A DNA stretch of 15,732 nt, from the NCBI GenBank assembly GCA_028695395.1, contig JAQVJB010000035.1, positions 1 through 15,732 on the forward strand. Reading direction: 5' to 3'. A model generated the notes under the pieces. The model had not been told where the DNA came from. It saw only the letters and a program-made list of their open reading frames with translations, and searched no databases. Positions 7,445 through 14,643 of this stretch are shown in pieces. Source of the DNA: Actinomycetota bacterium (lineage in GTDB: Bacteria > Actinomycetota > Humimicrobiia > Humimicrobiales > Humimicrobiaceae). The stretch's first letter is position 1. Each line of letters starts with the position of its first letter. Both the position numbers and the translations under genes were made by a program.

Positions 7445-8680
7445 CTATTCTTTTTCCAGGCTAAAACAATCGTGAAGCAGCCTTATCGCTTCTTTTACTC
7501 TGTCTTTCCTGAGTACGCATGAAATAATTATAGGAGATGTTGAAATCATTTCAATATTGATATTATTTTCGCCCAGACAAGAAAACATCTTTGAAGCCAC
7601 TCCTGGATGTGATTTCATTCCTGCTCCGACAATTGAAACTTTTGCAATATCAGTATCCACTTCTACAGATTCAATATGAAGCGTAATCTTCATTCTATCA
7701 ATTACTTCTTTTGCAATCTTCAAATCTTCATTTTTAATTGTAAGTGAAATTGCTGCTTTACCCTTTTCGCTTACATTCTGCACAATCATGTCAACATTAA
7801 TATGAGCCTCTGCAAATTCACTGAATAATCTAGCAGCCACACCCGGCACGTCTGGAATTCCGAAAACCGAAATCTTGACCTGATTCGTATCATATGAAAC
7901 ACCTGAAACAACTGCCTGCTCCATTTTATCATTAACGCTTTCCGTATTCATAACCCAAGTCCCTTCATTATTATTAAAGCTGGATCTTACATGAATTATA
8001 ACTTCATGATTTTTTGCATATTCAACAGCTCTTAAATGTAAAACTTTCGCGCCTGAAGACGCAAACTCCAGCATTTCGTCATAAGATAATATATTTATTT
8101 TTCTAGCATTTGTGATTATATTTGGATCTCCGGTAAATACTCCTTCAACATCTGTGAAAATCTCGCAGTATTTTGCACCCAGAGCAGATGCAAGCGCAAC
8201 TGCAGTCGTATCTGAACCACCTCTACCAAGCGTTGTAATATCACACTCAGAAGTAACCCCCTGAAAACCTGCTACTATTACTATATTTCCTTTAGAAAAT
8301 TCTTTAAATATCCTTTTCTTTCCAACATCAAGTATTTTAGCTTCAGAAAAAGTATCATCAGTCAGAATGCCTGTCTGGTATCCAGTAAGAGAAACAGCTT
8401 TTGCTCCCTTTTCAATAATTGCCATTGCAAGCAAAGAACTAGAAACCTGTTCCCCTGTTGATAAAAGCATATCCATTTCTCTTCTTGAAGGATTATTTGA
8501 AATCTTTGCTGAAAGCCCTATTAAATCATCAGTCGTGTCGCCCATAGCAGAAACGGTTATAACAACATTTTTTCCTTCTTTATTTGCTATAATCGCTCTA
8601 TCTGCTACTTTATTGATTTTTTCAATAGTGCCGACAGAAGTCCCACCGAATTTCATTACTACTATGTTATTATCATCCAT
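7445..8680 (-). CDS. lysC: Aspartate kinase with two C-terminal ACT domains
   Basis: It phosphorylates aspartate, the committed step of the aspartate amino-acid family. From the ATG at 8680 the protein has 411 residues, the usual length. Motifs are KFGGTSVG (10-17), SAMGDTTDDL (44-53), STGEQVSSSLLA (74-85), GRGGSDTTA (152-160) and TDVEGVFTGDP (176-186). Two regulatory ACT domains follow (about 268-345 and 347-409), so feedback inhibition by lysine and/or threonine is expected. An in-frame reading extends 13 codons further upstream to 8719, but that would begin inside the -10 box of the promoter at 8719-8746; a GGTGG ribosome binding site sits before 8680, so this start is preferred. The second ACT domain reads ISTSPI where ISTSEI is usual. 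A possible internal start for a beta subunit is at 7951. Confidence 0.95.
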   Translation of the reverse strand: MDDNNIVVMKFGGTSVGTIEKINKVADRAIIANKEGKNVVITVSAMGDTTDDLIGLSAKISNNPSRREMDMLLSTGEQVSSSLLAMAIIEKGAKAVSLTGYQTGILTDDTFSEAKILDVGKKRIFKEFSKGNIVIVAGFQGVTSECDITTLGRGGSDTTAVALASALGAKYCEIFTDVEGVFTGDPNIITNARKINILSYDEMLEFASSGAKVLHLRAVEYAKNHEVIIHVRSSFNNNEGTWVMNTESVNDKMEQAVVSGVSYDTNQVKISVFGIPDVPGVAARLFSEFAEAHINVDMIVQNVSEKGKAAISLTIKNEDLKIAKEVIDRMKITLHIESVEVDTDIAKVSIVGAGMKSHPGVASKMFSCLGENNINIEMISTSPIIISCVLRKDRVKEAIRLLHDCFSLEKE

Positions 8681-8718
8681 AATCCACCAATTCATGACTA
8701 AAAAATAATTTTTTAGCA

Positions 8719-8746
8719 ATTATATAATAAAATTCATTAACTGCAA
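8719..8746 (-). promoter_or_regulatory. Promoter of the lysC-asd operon
   Basis: On the minus strand, TTGCAG (8746-8741) and a perfect TATAAT (8724-8719) are separated by 16 bases. Transcription would start near 8712, leaving about 31 bases before the lysC ATG at 8680. Such a short leader has no room for a lysine riboswitch or an attenuator. Confidence 0.55.
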
Positions 8747-8786
8747 GCAAAGAAGCCTTTAGAGATTAATAAAAAAAACATAAAAA

Positions 8787-8795
8787 TGTTATAAT
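8787..8795 (+). promoter_or_regulatory. Extended -10 promoter element for the DHOD-like gene
   Basis: TGTTATAAT is an extended -10 element (TG, one base, TATAAT). A weak -35, TTAATA at 8766-8771, sits 18 bases upstream. The start would be near 8802, giving a leader of about 43 bases with an AGGAGGAG ribosome binding site before the ATG at 8845. Confidence 0.45.
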
Positions 8796-8844
8796 TAGTA
8801 ATGCTTTTTTTCTTTTTTGAAATTAATAGTTATCAGGAGGAGAA

Positions 8845-9858
8845 ATGATAGACCTAAAAACATCTTATATGGGAATAAATCTTAAGAATCCATTAATACT
8901 TGGAGCTTGCAATATAAGTGAAGATACTGAATCAGCAAAAATTCTTGAAGATGATGGAATAGCAGCTATTGTTTTTAAATCATTATTTGAAGAACAGATA
9001 ATATTTGAAAAAATACAGTTAAAAGAATTCAGAAATGAGTATGCTGACAGACATGCTGAAATGATTTCTGTTTTTCCTTCAATCAGCCACGGAGGGCCCA
9101 AAGAACATTTATACAAAATAAAGAAACTAAGAAATGCAGTAAAAATTCCTATAATAGCTAGCTTGAACTGCATAAATAAAGAAACATGGATAGATTATGC
9201 AAAACAGCTTGAAGATACAGGAGTTGACGGTCTGGAGCTTAATTTTTACTCATCTCATGCTGTAAATGATCAAAAAAACATAAATATTGAAAAAATGCAG
9301 TTAGATGTGATTGCATCGATAATCTCATCCATAAATATACCCGCTAGCGTGAAGATGAATTATTTCTTTACAGATATAAAAAGCATTATTATTGATATGG
9401 CAAAGACCGGAATTAAAGGATTTGTTTTTTTTAATAAAGTTTTTACTCCGGAAATCAATATAGAAAAGGAAGACTACTTTTATCCTATGCCTATATCATG
9501 TAAATGTGAAAACAAAATACCTTTAAGATTTACAGGAATGCTTTCCGCCAAAACCAAAGCGGATATTTGCTCAAGCACCGGAATATTTGATGCAGAAGAC
9601 GTAATAAGCATGATCCTCAGTGGAGCTTCTTGCGTGCAGATGGTAAGCACTATATATAAGAATAAACTTAAAAACACAGACGTCATTCTTTCAGATATCA
9701 GGAAATGGATGAAAGAACACAATTATGGCAGTATCGCAGATTTTAAAGGAAAACTTTCAAAAGAAAATCTGAAAGATCCTTTCTTTCTTGAGCGAGAGCA
9801 ATATATAGACATTTTAAACAATAATGAAACTATAATAAAAAAACAGTATAAAATATAG
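8845..9858 (+). CDS. Dihydroorotate dehydrogenase-like flavoprotein linked to nifJ
   Basis: A 337-residue TIM-barrel protein of the dihydroorotate dehydrogenase-like family often encoded beside pyruvate:ferredoxin oxidoreductase genes, as here. It opens with the DHOD-type 'DLKTSYMGINLKNPLILGA' (3-21) and keeps VFKSLFEEQI (43-52), IPIIASLN (101-108), a conserved Lys170 in SVKMN, FFNKVFTPEI (195-204) and an FMN-phosphate-binding-like region STGIFDAEDVISMILSGASCVQM (split around Gly246 and Gly260). The family's C-terminal signature appears as LSKENLKDPFFLEREQYI (304-321). The loop that carries the catalytic Cys/Ser in true DHODs (N-x-SCPN) reads ELNFYSSHA (131-139), so pyrimidine synthesis is unlikely. 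The reaction is unknown. The ribosome binding site is AGGAGG. Confidence 0.85.
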   Translation: MIDLKTSYMGINLKNPLILGACNISEDTESAKILEDDGIAAIVFKSLFEEQIIFEKIQLKEFRNEYADRHAEMISVFPSISHGGPKEHLYKIKKLRNAVKIPIIASLNCINKETWIDYAKQLEDTGVDGLELNFYSSHAVNDQKNINIEKMQLDVIASIISSINIPASVKMNYFFTDIKSIIIDMAKTGIKGFVFFNKVFTPEINIEKEDYFYPMPISCKCENKIPLRFTGMLSAKTKADICSSTGIFDAEDVISMILSGASCVQMVSTIYKNKLKNTDVILSDIRKWMKEHNYGSIADFKGKLSKENLKDPFFLEREQYIDILNNNETIIKKQYKI

Positions 9859-10052
9859 GCAGTATAGTGTTCTTTATTTTGTTTAAATAATTTACCTGAA
9901 AGTTATCTCTTAAATGTAAACAAAATATTGATATGATTTCAGAAATATTTTAAATCGCCTGTTTATTAAAAACTGGCATGATTATTAAAAAAATAGTAAA
10001 ATTATGAGTTTGCAGTGCTGAAAATAAATTTAATAATAATTTTATAAAATAC

Positions 10053-10058
10053 TAAGGA
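10053..10058 (+). promoter_or_regulatory. nifJ ribosome binding site and upstream gap
   Basis: TAAGGAG ends at 10058, 12 bases upstream of the nifJ ATG at 10071, with a second purine run (AAAAGG) closer to the start. The 212-base gap before nifJ (9859-10070) is AT-rich. TTGCAG at 10010-10015 followed by TAATAA-like boxes is a poor promoter match, and I see no convincing terminator for the upstream gene. Confidence 0.5.
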
Positions 10059-10070
10059 GAAAAAAGGAAA

Positions 10071-13000
10071 ATGAAGAAAATGGAAACAATGGATGGCAAT
10101 ACCGCCGCTTCCTATGTAGCCTATGCTTTTACGGAAGTCGCTGCCATTTACCCGATTACCCCTTCATCTACGATGGCTGAGGTCGTTGATGAATGGTCTG
10201 CTAATGGAAGGCTTAATATATTTGGCCAAAGAGTTCATGTTTCAGAATTGCAGTCTGAAGCTGGAGCTTCCGGAGCTGTTCACGGTTCCCTTTCAGCAGG
10301 AGCGCTGACCACAACATTTACTGCATCTCAAGGTTTGCTGCTGATGATTCCAAATATGTATAAGATAGCCGGAGAGTTTCTTCCTGGCGTATTCCATGTC
10401 TCAGCAAGAGCTCTTGCCACCCATGCATTGTCAATATTTGGCGATCATTCTGATGTGATGGCAGTCAGGCAGACAGGCTGCGCACTATTTGCTACAGGTT
10501 CGGTTCAGGAGATAATCGACCTCGGCGCAGTTGCTCATCTTGCAGCAATCAAAGCAAGAGTGCCTTTTGTGCACTTTTTCGATGGTTTCAGGACATCCAG
10601 CGAAGTTCAGAAAGTTGAACTTATTGATTACAAAGATTATGCAAATATGCTTGATATGGATGCACTAAAATCTTTCAGAGACAGATCCATGAACCCTGAA
10701 AGACCTTATACCAAGGGTACTGCTCAAAATCCGGATATATTCTTTCAAGCTAAAGAATCAGGTAATCAGTTTTATGAAAAAGTTCCTGACATTGTAGCAG
10801 ATTATATGGCCCAGCTAAGCAAACTGACAGGCAGAGATTACAAACCATTTGTCTATTATGGTGCAAAAGATGCTGAAAATATAATTATTGCCATGGGTTC
10901 TGTCACTGAGACAATTGAAGAAACAATTGATTACTTAAACAAAAATGGCGAAAAAGTAGGTCTTATAAAAGTACATCTTTACAGACCTTTCTCAGAAAAA
11001 TATTTCTTTGATATTTTACCAAAATCAGTAAAAAAAATAGCAGTACTTGACAGAACAAAGGAACCGGGTTCTTTAGGCGAACCGCTATATCAGGATATAC
11101 AATCGCTATTCTACAAAAAAGAAAATGCGCCTCTTATCGTTGGTGGAAGATATGGACTGGGTTCTAAAGATACTACCCCGGCACAGATTTTAGCAGTTTA
11201 CGACAATCTTAAATCTGATAGTCCTATTAACAGTTTTTCAATCGGTATAATAGATGATGTGACAAATCTTTCACTTCCTGCCAAGGAAGGAATAGTCACT
11301 GTTCCGGAAGGAACTGTTCAATGCAAATTCTGGGGTCTTGGTTCAGATGGAACAGTCGGTGCAAATAAGAATGCGATTAAAATAATAGGTGACCAGACAA
11401 ATATGTATGCTCAGGGTTATTTTGAATATGATTCCAAAAAGTCAGGAGGAGTCACTATTTCTCATTTGAGATTTGGGAAAAACCCCATCAAATCTACTTA
11501 TTATGTTGGACATGCCGATTACATTGCCTGCCATAATCAGGCATATGTTAATCAATATGATCTTCTTAAGGGATTAAAGAAGGGCGGAACATTTTTATTA
11601 AACTGTCAGTGGAGTCCTGAAGAGCTTGAAAACAGACTGCCTGGAAGCATGAAAAGATACCTGGCAAAAAATGAAATTAAGTTCTATACGGTAAATGCTA
11701 CAGACATAGCAGTGGAAATCGGTCTTGGAAACAGGATTAATATGATATGCCAGGCAGCGTTTTTCAAACTTGCCAATATCATCCCTATAGATGATGCTGT
11801 CAAATATCTTAAAAAAGCCATAGAAAAGACTTATGGCAAAAAGGGAGCCGATATAGTTAAAATGAATCATGAAGCTGTTGACAGAGGGATAAGCTCACTG
11901 GTTGAAATAAAAGTTCCTGCTTCCTGGGCAGATGCAAAAGATGAAAAAGAAGAAAAAATTGATGAGCCTGAATTCATAACCAATATATTAAAAGTGATGA
12001 ACAGACATGAAGGAGACAATATTCCTGTAAGCGCTTTTGTTGGAAATGAAGATGGTGTTTTCCCTTCAGGAACTACTGCTTACGAAAAAAGAGGAGTTGC
12101 AGTAACTGTGCCTGAATGGCAGAAAGATAATTGCATCCAGTGCAATCAGTGCTCATATGTATGCCCGCATGCAGCGATAAGACCTATGCTTTTCACAGAT
12201 GATGAACTTAAAAAAGCACCTGAAGGCTTTGAGACCCTTGAAGCAAAAGGAAAAGGTCTTGAAGGTTATAAATATAAGATACAGGTCTCCCCTCTTGATT
12301 GTACAGGATGCGGTAACTGCGTAGATACATGTCCTGCAAAAGAAAAGGCTCTTGTACTTAAATCTCTTGACAGCCAGATGCAGGAAGCTGCAAACTGGGA
12401 TTTCTCGGTTTCTGTAAGACCGAAAGAAAATCTCGTTTCACCCGAAACACTTAAGGGAAGTCAGTTCAAACAACCGTTATTCGAATTTTCGGGAGCTTGT
12501 GCAGGCTGTGGAGAAACACCCTATGTTAAGCTTATAACACAGCTGTTCGGAGACAGGATGCTTATTACTAATGCGACAGGATGCTCCTCAATATGGGGTG
12601 CTTCCGCTCCGTCAACACCTTATTGTAAGAATTGGGACGGCAAAGGACCGGCATGGGCAAATTCCCTTTTCGAAGATAATGCTGAATATGGATATGGGGC
12701 AGCTCTTGGAATCAAACAGATAAGAGCTAAAGTTGCCGACCTTGCAGGTGAGCTGATTAAGATGGACATACCTGAAAATCTGAAAACTGCCCTTGGCGAA
12801 TGGCTTGCAAGTAAGGATGATGCAGAGATTACCAAGACAACGTCTAAAAATCTTCTTCCTTTGCTTGAAGTTAAGCTTTCTGATGAAAAAGCTGATAATT
12901 TAAGAAAAGAAATATTTATCAGAAAAGATTATCTTAATAAAACATCGGTCTGGATATTCGGCGGAGACGGATGGGCTTATGATATAGGCTATGGCGGACT

Positions 13001-13592
13001 TGACCACGTAATCGCTTCGGGAGAAAACGTAAATATTCTAGTACTTGATACAGAAGTTTATTCCAATACCGGTGGCCAGTCATCAAAATCTACACCTATA
13101 GGCGCTGTTGCAAAATTTGCTGCTTCAGGAAAAAAGATAAAGAAAAAAGATCTGGGTATCATAGCAACTACTTATGGCTATGTGTATGTTGCTCAGATAG
13201 CAATGGGCGCAAATAAAAACCAGACATTGAAAGCAATTATAGAAGCTGAAAAATACGATGGCCCCTCTCTTATTATCGCTTATTCTCCATGTATAAATCA
13301 TGGAATAAAAATCGGAATGGGCAAATCCCAGACAAGGGAAAAGCAGGCTGTTGATTCTGGTTACTGGCATCTTTACAGATATAATCCCGAGCTTAAAGAG
13401 CAAGGTAAAAATCCTTTCATTCTTGACAGCCAGGAACCCAAAGAACCGTTCAGGGAATTTCTAATGGGTGAAGTAAGATATTCAGCTCTGACAAAGACTT
13501 TCCCCGAAATTGCGGAAAAACTGTTTGAAAAAGCTGAAAAATATGCAAAAGAAAAATACGAGAATTATAAAAAAATGGCTGAAAAGGCCTGA
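10071..13592 (+). CDS. nifJ: Pyruvate:ferredoxin (flavodoxin) oxidoreductase, single-chain
   Basis: This large homodimeric enzyme oxidises pyruvate and CoA to acetyl-CoA and CO2, passing electrons to ferredoxin or flavodoxin; it marks an anaerobic metabolism. All classical domains are fused in 1173 residues. Domain I begins with YPITPSS (27-33; Thr30 matches the pyruvate-site Thr) and contains Glu63 of the thiamine site. A ferredoxin-like domain carries two 4Fe-4S motifs: Cys688/691/694/698 and Cys744/747/750/754. The C-terminal thiamine diphosphate domain has Cys810 and Cys813 (CAGC), Cys838 and Cys1074, the four ligands of the proximal cluster, plus the GDG motif (965-967) and SNTGGQSSK with Asn999. 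No key residue is missing and length is normal. It follows the DHOD-like gene by 212 bases and ends at a strong terminator. The gene is also called por. Confidence 0.98.
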   Translation: MKKMETMDGNTAASYVAYAFTEVAAIYPITPSSTMAEVVDEWSANGRLNIFGQRVHVSELQSEAGASGAVHGSLSAGALTTTFTASQGLLLMIPNMYKIAGEFLPGVFHVSARALATHALSIFGDHSDVMAVRQTGCALFATGSVQEIIDLGAVAHLAAIKARVPFVHFFDGFRTSSEVQKVELIDYKDYANMLDMDALKSFRDRSMNPERPYTKGTAQNPDIFFQAKESGNQFYEKVPDIVADYMAQLSKLTGRDYKPFVYYGAKDAENIIIAMGSVTETIEETIDYLNKNGEKVGLIKVHLYRPFSEKYFFDILPKSVKKIAVLDRTKEPGSLGEPLYQDIQSLFYKKENAPLIVGGRYGLGSKDTTPAQILAVYDNLKSDSPINSFSIGIIDDVTNLSLPAKEGIVTVPEGTVQCKFWGLGSDGTVGANKNAIKIIGDQTNMYAQGYFEYDSKKSGGVTISHLRFGKNPIKSTYYVGHADYIACHNQAYVNQYDLLKGLKKGGTFLLNCQWSPEELENRLPGSMKRYLAKNEIKFYTVNATDIAVEIGLGNRINMICQAAFFKLANIIPIDDAVKYLKKAIEKTYGKKGADIVKMNHEAVDRGISSLVEIKVPASWADAKDEKEEKIDEPEFITNILKVMNRHEGDNIPVSAFVGNEDGVFPSGTTAYEKRGVAVTVPEWQKDNCIQCNQCSYVCPHAAIRPMLFTDDELKKAPEGFETLEAKGKGLEGYKYKIQVSPLDCTGCGNCVDTCPAKEKALVLKSLDSQMQEAANWDFSVSVRPKENLVSPETLKGSQFKQPLFEFSGACAGCGETPYVKLITQLFGDRMLITNATGCSSIWGASAPSTPYCKNWDGKGPAWANSLFEDNAEYGYGAALGIKQIRAKVADLAGELIKMDIPENLKTALGEWLASKDDAEITKTTSKNLLPLLEVKLSDEKADNLRKEIFIRKDYLNKTSVWIFGGDGWAYDIGYGGLDHVIASGENVNILVLDTEVYSNTGGQSSKSTPIGAVAKFAASGKKIKKKDLGIIATTYGYVYVAQIAMGANKNQTLKAIIEAEKYDGPSLIIAYSPCINHGIKIGMGKSQTREKQAVDSGYWHLYRYNPELKEQGKNPFILDSQEPKEPFREFLMGEVRYSALTKTFPEIAEKLFEKAEKYAKEKYENYKKMAEKA

Positions 13593-13660
13593 ACAGTTAA
13601 TTATTTTTAATAATTATAAAAAAAGTTTTACAAACACAGTAAGACAAATTTATAAAACTA

Positions 13661-13698
13661 AAAAAGAATACCAGATTAAAAATCTGGTATTCTTTTTT
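13661..13698 (+). terminator. Strong bidirectional terminator between nifJ and recR
   Basis: The arms 13661-13677 and 13681-13697 pair perfectly over 17 bases with a three-base AAA loop, and each arm is flanked by an A tract on one side and a T tract on the other. It therefore works as an intrinsic terminator on both strands, ending nifJ on the plus strand and the dnaX-ybaB-recR transcript on the minus strand. Confidence 0.9.
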
Positions 13699-13718
13699 AT
13701 AACTTATATTAAAAAAAT

Positions 13719-14321
13719 TTATATCTCTGTTCTTCCGGAAAGAGCTCTTCCTATTGTAACCTGATCAGCATATTCAATATCACCGCCGACAGGAAGACCG
13801 CTTGCAAGCTTTGTAATCTTAAGGTCAAACTGTTTTAAAACTTTATTCAGATAAGTCGCAGTACTGTCTCCCTCAACTGTCGGATTTAATGCAAGTACAA
13901 CTTCTGTGATTCCGAGAATTTTTATCCTTTCTATTAATTTGGGAATTCTTATTTCTTCCGGACCTATATTTTCAATAGGTGAAAGCAAGCCTCCCAAAAC
14001 ATGGTAAAGCCCGGTGAATTGGCCGGAACTCTCTATTACTGATACATCACTTATTTTTTCAACAATACATATTATCTGATTATTCCTTCCGGAATCATTG
14101 CAAATAGGACATTTTTCATCTTCGGAAATATTAAAACATTCCTGGCAGAATTTAACTTTGTCTTTCATGTCAGTCAGAGCTTTGGAAAAATCTTCAATAT
14201 CTTCCCGGGATTGCTTCAATAAATAATAAACAATTCTTTTTGCAGATTTCGGACCAATACCAGGTAGTTTTCTGAATTCATCGATAAGATTTTCAACTGA
14301 ACTTATTTTATTGCTGCTCAT
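13719..14321 (-). CDS. recR: Recombination mediator protein RecR
   Basis: RecR works with RecO (and RecF) to load RecA onto SSB-coated single-stranded DNA at gaps. The 200-residue length is normal. An N-terminal helix-hairpin-helix carries LPGIGPKSAKRIVYYLL (19-35). A four-cysteine zinc motif follows at Cys59, Cys62, Cys71 and Cys74. The Toprim domain runs from about 82 (CIVEK, Glu88) through HVLGGLLSPIENIGPEEI (107-124) to ALNPTVEGDSTA (144-155). The end has the typical ASGLPVGGDIEYADQVTIGRAL (split here at Gly175). The ATG at 14321 has no obvious ribosome binding site and lies only seven bases after the ybaB stop, so translation is probably coupled. It is the last gene of the dnaX-ybaB-recR operon, an order common in bacteria. 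Confidence 0.97.
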   Translation of the reverse strand: MSSNKISSVENLIDEFRKLPGIGPKSAKRIVYYLLKQSREDIEDFSKALTDMKDKVKFCQECFNISEDEKCPICNDSGRNNQIICIVEKISDVSVIESSGQFTGLYHVLGGLLSPIENIGPEEIRIPKLIERIKILGITEVVLALNPTVEGDSTATYLNKVLKQFDLKITKLASGLPVGGDIEYADQVTIGRALSGRTEI

Positions 14322-14328
14322 ATCAATA

Positions 14329-14643
14329 TTAAAACATGCCTGGCATATTAATGCCGCCAGTAATAGAACCCATCTTGTTTTTATATTCTTCTTTTGACTT
14401 ATTTATAGCGTCGTTTATAGCAACAAGCACCAGATCTTCCAGCATCTCTATATCATCAGAATCTATAACATCTTTATCTATTTTAATTTCATGTACTACC
14501 TGTTCTCCATCAACTTTGACTTTTACTGCCCCTCCGCCAGATGATGCTTCAAAAACCATGCCTTTTATCTCTTCCTGTACCTCGTCAAGTTTCCTCTGCA
14601 TAGCTTTAGCCTGTTTCATCAAATCTCCATAATTAAGACCCAT
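14329..14643 (-). CDS. ybaB: YbaB/EbfC nucleoid-associated protein
   Basis: A 104-residue DNA-binding protein of the YbaB/EbfC family, which forms a tweezer-like dimer on DNA. Family features are the N-terminal helix GDLMKQAKAMQRKLDEVQEEI (split at Met12), the strand region VFEASSGGGAVKVKVDGEQ (30-48), the acidic DSDDIEMLEDLVLVAINDAI segment (61-80) and the Gly/Met-rich end MGSITGGINMPGMF (91-104). The ATG at 14643 overlaps the dnaX end by 11 bases; an AAGGAG ribosome binding site (14656-14651) lies inside the last dnaX codons, separated from the start by seven adenines. Location between dnaX and recR is the classical one. Confidence 0.95.
   Translation of the reverse strand: MGLNYGDLMKQAKAMQRKLDEVQEEIKGMVFEASSGGGAVKVKVDGEQVVHEIKIDKDVIDSDDIEMLEDLVLVAINDAINKSKEEYKNKMGSITGGINMPGMF

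Noticed and set aside
8681..8718. Lysine riboswitch or attenuator upstream of lysC
   Set aside because: The likely leader is only about 31 bases, far too short for a lysine riboswitch, and the sequence beyond it belongs to the promoter.
8845..9858. Calling this gene pyrD (dihydroorotate dehydrogenase)
   Set aside because: The N-x-SCPN active-site motif is absent and the C-terminal signature and nifJ neighbour point to the DHOD-like subfamily. No other pyrimidine gene is in the window.
9957..9977. Hairpin GCC-T-GTTT / AAAC-T-GGC in the gap before nifJ
   Set aside because: The stem is short and interrupted by a T-T mismatch, and no T tract follows, so it is not supported as a terminator or a regulatory element.
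13510..13764. An 84-codon plus-strand open frame across the nifJ/recR junction
   Set aside because: It overlaps the end of nifJ, reads through the strong terminator hairpin and runs into antisense recR. The Lys/Ile-rich translation reflects AT-rich intergenic DNA.
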